This document shows, piece by piece, positions 62,113 through 64,000 of a stretch of 64,000 nt of DNA. The position numbers and the translations under genes are program-made. Source of the stretch: Ewingella americana ATCC 33852 (GTDB taxonomy: Bacteria > Pseudomonadota > Gammaproteobacteria > Enterobacterales > Enterobacteriaceae); the NCBI RefSeq assembly GCF_000735345.1, contig NZ_JMPJ01000064.1, positions 62,001-126,000 on the forward strand. The letters are read 5' to 3'. Numbering within the stretch: position 1 is the stretch's first letter; each line of letters starts with the position of its first letter. Under the pieces are notes generated by a model. The model had not been told where the DNA came from, did no database searches, and was given only the letters and a program-made list of their open reading frames with translations.

Positions 62113-63006
62113 ATGTCTTTGCCGCTGGAACTCCATCGTTTACTGCCCGCTTTTATTAGCGCGGCGCAGAGTGAGAACTTTTCGGCCGCCGCGCGCCAGT
62201 CCGGCGTGACGCCTGCCGCCATCAGCAAAAACATCCGCGTGCTGGAAGAAAAGCTTGGGCTGAGGCTATTCGCCCGCAACACCCACAGCGTGGTGCTGAC
62301 CGATGAAGGCAAAGCCCTGCTGGCGGAGATCCAGCCACTGTGGCAAGCCCTCGCTTCGACGCTTGAGAACGCCACCAGCCGCGACGGTCAGCCTTCAGGC
62401 AGCGTGCGGGTTAGCGTGATCCCCGGGTTCGGCCAGTTGATGCTGATGCCGCTGCTGCCGGAATTCCTCAAACGCTATCCGCAAATCAATCTCGACCTCT
62501 CTTTGGAGGCGCGGGTGGTGAATTTAGTGGCCGAAGGTTTTGACGTGGGAATTGGCAATCGCGTCGACCCGGATAGCCGCCTGATAGCCCGCCAGCTCAG
62601 CCCAATGCGCAATATTCTGGCTGCTTCTCCGGGCTATTTGCGGCAGTTTGGTACGCCTGCTGCGCCAAGTGATTTGGCTCATCATCAATGCCTGTTGCAT
62701 CGCAATCCGGGCAATAATCAGATAGTGAAGTGGCCGCTGGCCGAGCCTTTCCAGACCAGTGAGCTACAGGGGCGGATTGTCGCCTCGCGTCCCGATTTGC
62801 TGATTAACGCCGCGCTGGCCGATTTAGGCATTGTCTGTCTGGCAGACTGGTATGTGAACCCGCATGTGCAAAGCGGCGAGCTGGTGCCGGTGCTGGAAAG
62901 CCATTGGCAGCCCGGCGTGCCGCTGTGGCTCTATTACAGTTCGGCGGATTTACCGCCGAGAGTGCGGGTATGGGTGGAGTTTGTGCTGGAGCACTTTCGC
63001 GGCTGA
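62113..63006 (+). CDS. LysR-family transcriptional regulator
   Basis: A 297-residue regulator. The N-terminal winged helix-turn-helix (about 8–65) reads LLPAFISAAQSENFSAAARQSGVTPAAISKNIRVLEEKLG in outline, followed by a LysR substrate-binding domain (about 92–295) like that of DsdC/GcvA-CrgA-type proteins. The effector is unknown. It is divergent from ppnP and converges on aroM, so target genes could be either or elsewhere. In E. coli no LysR gene lies at this spot, which suggests an insertion. Confidence 0.88.
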   Translation: MSLPLELHRLLPAFISAAQSENFSAAARQSGVTPAAISKNIRVLEEKLGLRLFARNTHSVVLTDEGKALLAEIQPLWQALASTLENATSRDGQPSGSVRVSVIPGFGQLMLMPLLPEFLKRYPQINLDLSLEARVVNLVAEGFDVGIGNRVDPDSRLIARQLSPMRNILAASPGYLRQFGTPAAPSDLAHHQCLLHRNPGNNQIVKWPLAEPFQTSELQGRIVASRPDLLINAALADLGIVCLADWYVNPHVQSGELVPVLESHWQPGVPLWLYYSSADLPPRVRVWVEFVLEHFRG

Positions 63007-63025
63007 ACCACTGAAATTCACGCAT

Positions 63026-63054
63026 AAAAAAGGCCTGTAAATCAGGCCTTTTTC
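63026..63054. terminator. Shared terminator between lysR and aroM
   Basis: AAAAAAGGCCTG pairs with CAGGCCTTTTT around TAAAT, between convergent genes. Confidence 0.9.
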
Positions 63055-63074
63055 GCATTCAGATTGGGTGTAAC

Positions 63075-63752
63075 TCAGACGATAAGCTCGGCAGCCAGCT
63101 TGGCAACCAGCACGTTTGACAGCAGAACCGGAATACCCAGCTTGCTTTGCAACAAGTCGCCGTGATGGCGGTGATAGCCAATACAGTCCAGCACCACCAC
63201 CTGCGCACCCTGCTCTTCAAGGGCCAGCGCGGCTTCTGTCAGCTTGGCTTCATCAGCCAGATAAGGGCTGGCGACGGCGAAACAAGGCTTTTTCGACAGC
63301 TTGCGCCACTTGTTTGCCTGCTCCTCAATTTGCTCTTCAACCGGCACCACGATGCCCACCTGATGCGTGCCGACAATCGCGCCTACCAGCGGCGGAATAA
63401 TACGGTCCGGCTCAAGCAGCATGGCAGTTTGGGCTTTAAGCCCGTGAAACTCGCCGGTGCAGAGCAGCAAAATGGTTTCGCAGCCCAGCTCTTCCAGCCA
63501 GTTCACTTTTTCTTGCAACCCGCGCTCAACGTGCCACGATCCGAGAGTCACCTGCGTGCCGTCTAATAGACGAGAAACCAGCAGCGGTTCACCCTCTTCA
63601 GGGGAGAAACGCTGCTCGATTTGTTCAGAAGTGAGTCCGTCGAGCAGGCCGACGTGGGTCACAGACTCTTCAGGAAGATATTCCATCAACAGCGGCATAA
63701 TGTCGCTGCGTGGAGCCTGACCGATAGTCAGCGTCGCAAAGGAAGTCATCAT
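63075..63752 (-). CDS. aroM: AroM family protein
   Basis: A 225-residue protein (the E. coli AroM length) of unknown biochemical function, possibly related to Asp/Glu racemase-like folds. Shared blocks are LTIGQAPR near the start, LEPDRIIPPLVGAIV near 112–126, VVPVEEQIEEQANKW near 134 and LDCIGYHRHHGDLLQ near 189, with VLLSNVLVAKLAAELIV at the end. The first of two ATGs was taken as it fits the family length. It begins 5 nt after a DUF1177 gene, unlike E. coli, where it follows aroL–yaiA. Confidence 0.88.
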   Translation of the reverse strand: MMTSFATLTIGQAPRSDIMPLLMEYLPEESVTHVGLLDGLTSEQIEQRFSPEEGEPLLVSRLLDGTQVTLGSWHVERGLQEKVNWLEELGCETILLLCTGEFHGLKAQTAMLLEPDRIIPPLVGAIVGTHQVGIVVPVEEQIEEQANKWRKLSKKPCFAVASPYLADEAKLTEAALALEEQGAQVVVLDCIGYHRHHGDLLQSKLGIPVLLSNVLVAKLAAELIV

Positions 63753-63757
63753 AATGC

Positions 63758-64000
63758 TTAGTTCCGGCTTTGCAGGTGGCGCAAGCTTCCGTACAGCGAC
63801 AACAACAGTTGATATTCGTCGGCATCAAAGAACTGACAGGTGCCACGACCAAACTCTTTAGCGACTTCAACGGCAAATTTCGCCGTCAGTGCGATATCGA
63901 CTTCATGGCTTGCGCCTGTTCCACAACCCGGAACCACTGATTCAGCGGTAATTGCCACACCCACCACCGGCACGTCAGTCGCCGTTGAAGGTTGCAGAAT
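63758..64000 (-). CDS. DUF1177 family protein, C-terminal part (cut by window edge)
   Basis: Only the last 80 residues are in view; the start lies beyond the window. The segment VVGVAITAESVVPGCGTGASHEVD fits, from memory, the C-terminal core of DUF1177 proteins, whose function is unknown. It ends 5 nt before aroM, so the two are co-transcribed. A conserved C and H (GCGTGASHE) could be part of a catalytic or metal site, which is inference. Confidence 0.65.
   Translation of the reverse strand: MLQPSTATDVPVVGVAITAESVVPGCGTGASHEVDIALTAKFAVEVAKEFGRGTCQFFDADEYQLLLSLYGSLRHLQSRN

Overview
The window is chromosomal DNA from a gamma-proteobacterium of the order Enterobacterales. Almost every gene has an Escherichia coli counterpart, in the same order as the E. 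coli lon–rdgC region. Moderately high GC, a stand-alone tsaA-type peroxiredoxin and a ggt gene next to proY fit a Yersiniaceae-type genus (Rahnella, Ewingella, Rouxiella, Serratia) better than Escherichia. The genus is inference. No rRNA, tRNA, CRISPR array, transposase, integrase or prophage gene was found. The two edge genes (ppiD, and a DUF1177 gene) are cut by the window.

Region by region. 1–8286 (minus strand): protein quality control, with ppiD, hupB, lon, clpX, clpP, tig and bolA; sigma-32-type promoters are visible in front of lon and clpP. 8638–17736 (plus): lipoprotein yajG, muropeptide permease ampG, the cytochrome bo3 operon cyoABCDE and MFS transporter yajR. 17800–31467: yajQ, panE–yajL, thiI, the isoprenoid operon xseB–ispA–dxs with yajO, then the minus-strand run nrdR–ribD–ribE–nusB–thiL–pgpA, and lipoprotein yajI. 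31535–37871: secF–secD–yajC–tgt–queA and acpH. 38081–40763: a 2-Cys peroxiredoxin with an OxyR-like site, and a periplasmic gamma-glutamyltransferase. 40961–51194: proY, brnQ, phoR–phoB with a Pho box, and the sbcD–sbcC nuclease operon.

51426–59281 is an accessory block between sbcC and mak, where E. coli carries araJ. It holds a nitrate/sulfonate/taurine-type ABC importer with a Tat-signal binding protein, an AraC-type regulator, an APH-fold small-molecule kinase, a class III PLP enzyme of the AGXT2L (phospho-lyase) branch, and an ethanolamine-family permease. The last three read as a complete route for amino alcohols that needs neither ethanolamine ammonia-lyase nor a microcompartment: import, phosphorylation, then PLP-dependent phospho-lyase cleavage to an aldehyde, ammonia and phosphate. 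The kinase and lyase are divergently transcribed from a control region with repeated TTGACC motifs. This is the most interesting system in the window.

59535–64000 returns to the conserved backbone (mak, rdgC, ppnP), then a LysR regulator and an aroM gene paired with DUF1177 instead of aroL–yaiA. Comparisons with E. coli proteins are from memory; no alignment or database search was run.
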